Shown: one piece after another, positions 63,866 through 64,000 of the stretch
Layout: the number at the start of each line of letters is the position of its first letter
Position numbering within the stretch: position 1 is the first letter of the stretch
From: Agapetus fuscipes
Taxonomy: Eukaryota > Arthropoda > Insecta > Trichoptera > Glossosomatidae
Assembly: GCA_951799405.1 (NCBI GenBank)
Contig: OX637339.1
Coordinates: 19,096,001-19,160,000, forward strand
Length of the DNA: 64,000 nt
Reading direction: 5' to 3'
Notes under the pieces: generated by a model
Database searches by the model: none
The model's input: the letters and a program-made list of their open reading frames with translations, nothing else
Told to the model about the DNA's origin: nothing
Program-made: the position numbers and the translations under genes

Positions 63866-64000
63866 GCCGAAGTCACCCAATTTCAGGGAAAGTCGCCAGG
63901 AGTTGCAAGGTTTATGTTCATGTGAGGTTTGTTTTTTGTGTTGGAAGTACACATGCAGCATGTCTGAGCGCAAACTAACACGTGCCTAACTGTGGGCTGG
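63866..64000 (+). repeat. R repeat, cut by window edge
   Basis: CACCCAATTTCAGGGAAAG to CACGTGCC. Confidence 0.7.

Overview
This is eukaryotic nuclear DNA, almost certainly from an insect and most probably a lepidopteran. The sequence is AT-rich, one host gene has introns, TACCTACC-type motifs are scattered through it, and it is packed with tRNA-derived SINEs, RTE-like and CR1-like LINE tails, MITEs and LTR retrotransposons. No rRNA gene, genuine tRNA gene, CRISPR array or bacterial operon was seen. Most of the open frames in the window are by-products of repeats.

Host genes are sparse. (1) A KXD1 (KxDL motif, BORC subunit) homologue lies on the + strand in four exons (40568-40707, 43680-43853, 45128-45316, 45583-45829), and its introns are filled with repeats. 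(2) An intact, intronless UBE2T-like ubiquitin-conjugating enzyme lies on the - strand (57062-57520), with an E2F-like site just upstream. (3) A possible orphan first exon lies at 23602-23781 (-); it is weakly supported.

Two large LTR retrotransposons are present, each with two 5'/3' LTRs that are identical by eye and with target-site duplications. A Ty3/gypsy element (14247-20433) looks coding-complete. It has a primer site complementary to tRNA-Trp, a gag, a canonical -1 frameshift signal (GGGAAAC plus hairpin), an uninterrupted pol, and two small overlapping membrane-protein frames after pol. A BEL/Pao element (47423-53753) has a 152-bp tandem array in its leader, and a large internal deletion has removed the end of RNase H and most of integrase.

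The rest is a layered repeat landscape. At least 40 copies of a ~240-bp module (called R here) are present in both orientations. Five loci show that R is the 3' UTR of an RTE-like LINE (LINE-A). A sister LINE (LINE-B) ends in an ACAGTT tail. A dimeric tRNA-derived SINE occurs six times as the composite and many more times as single halves, and its first half can carry the 3' tail of a CR1-like LINE present at 10670-11440. Palindromic elements whose arms are built from 15-16-bp minisatellites form another class. Harbinger-like and hAT-like MITEs with recognisable target duplications, and simple hairpin repeats, complete the picture. Several nests can be ordered in time, most clearly foldback, then LINE-A/R, then gypsy (14112-21245).

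All coordinates were read by eye from the sequence. Family names come from motif recognition, not from database searches. Repeat boundaries are generally good to about 5-20 bp.
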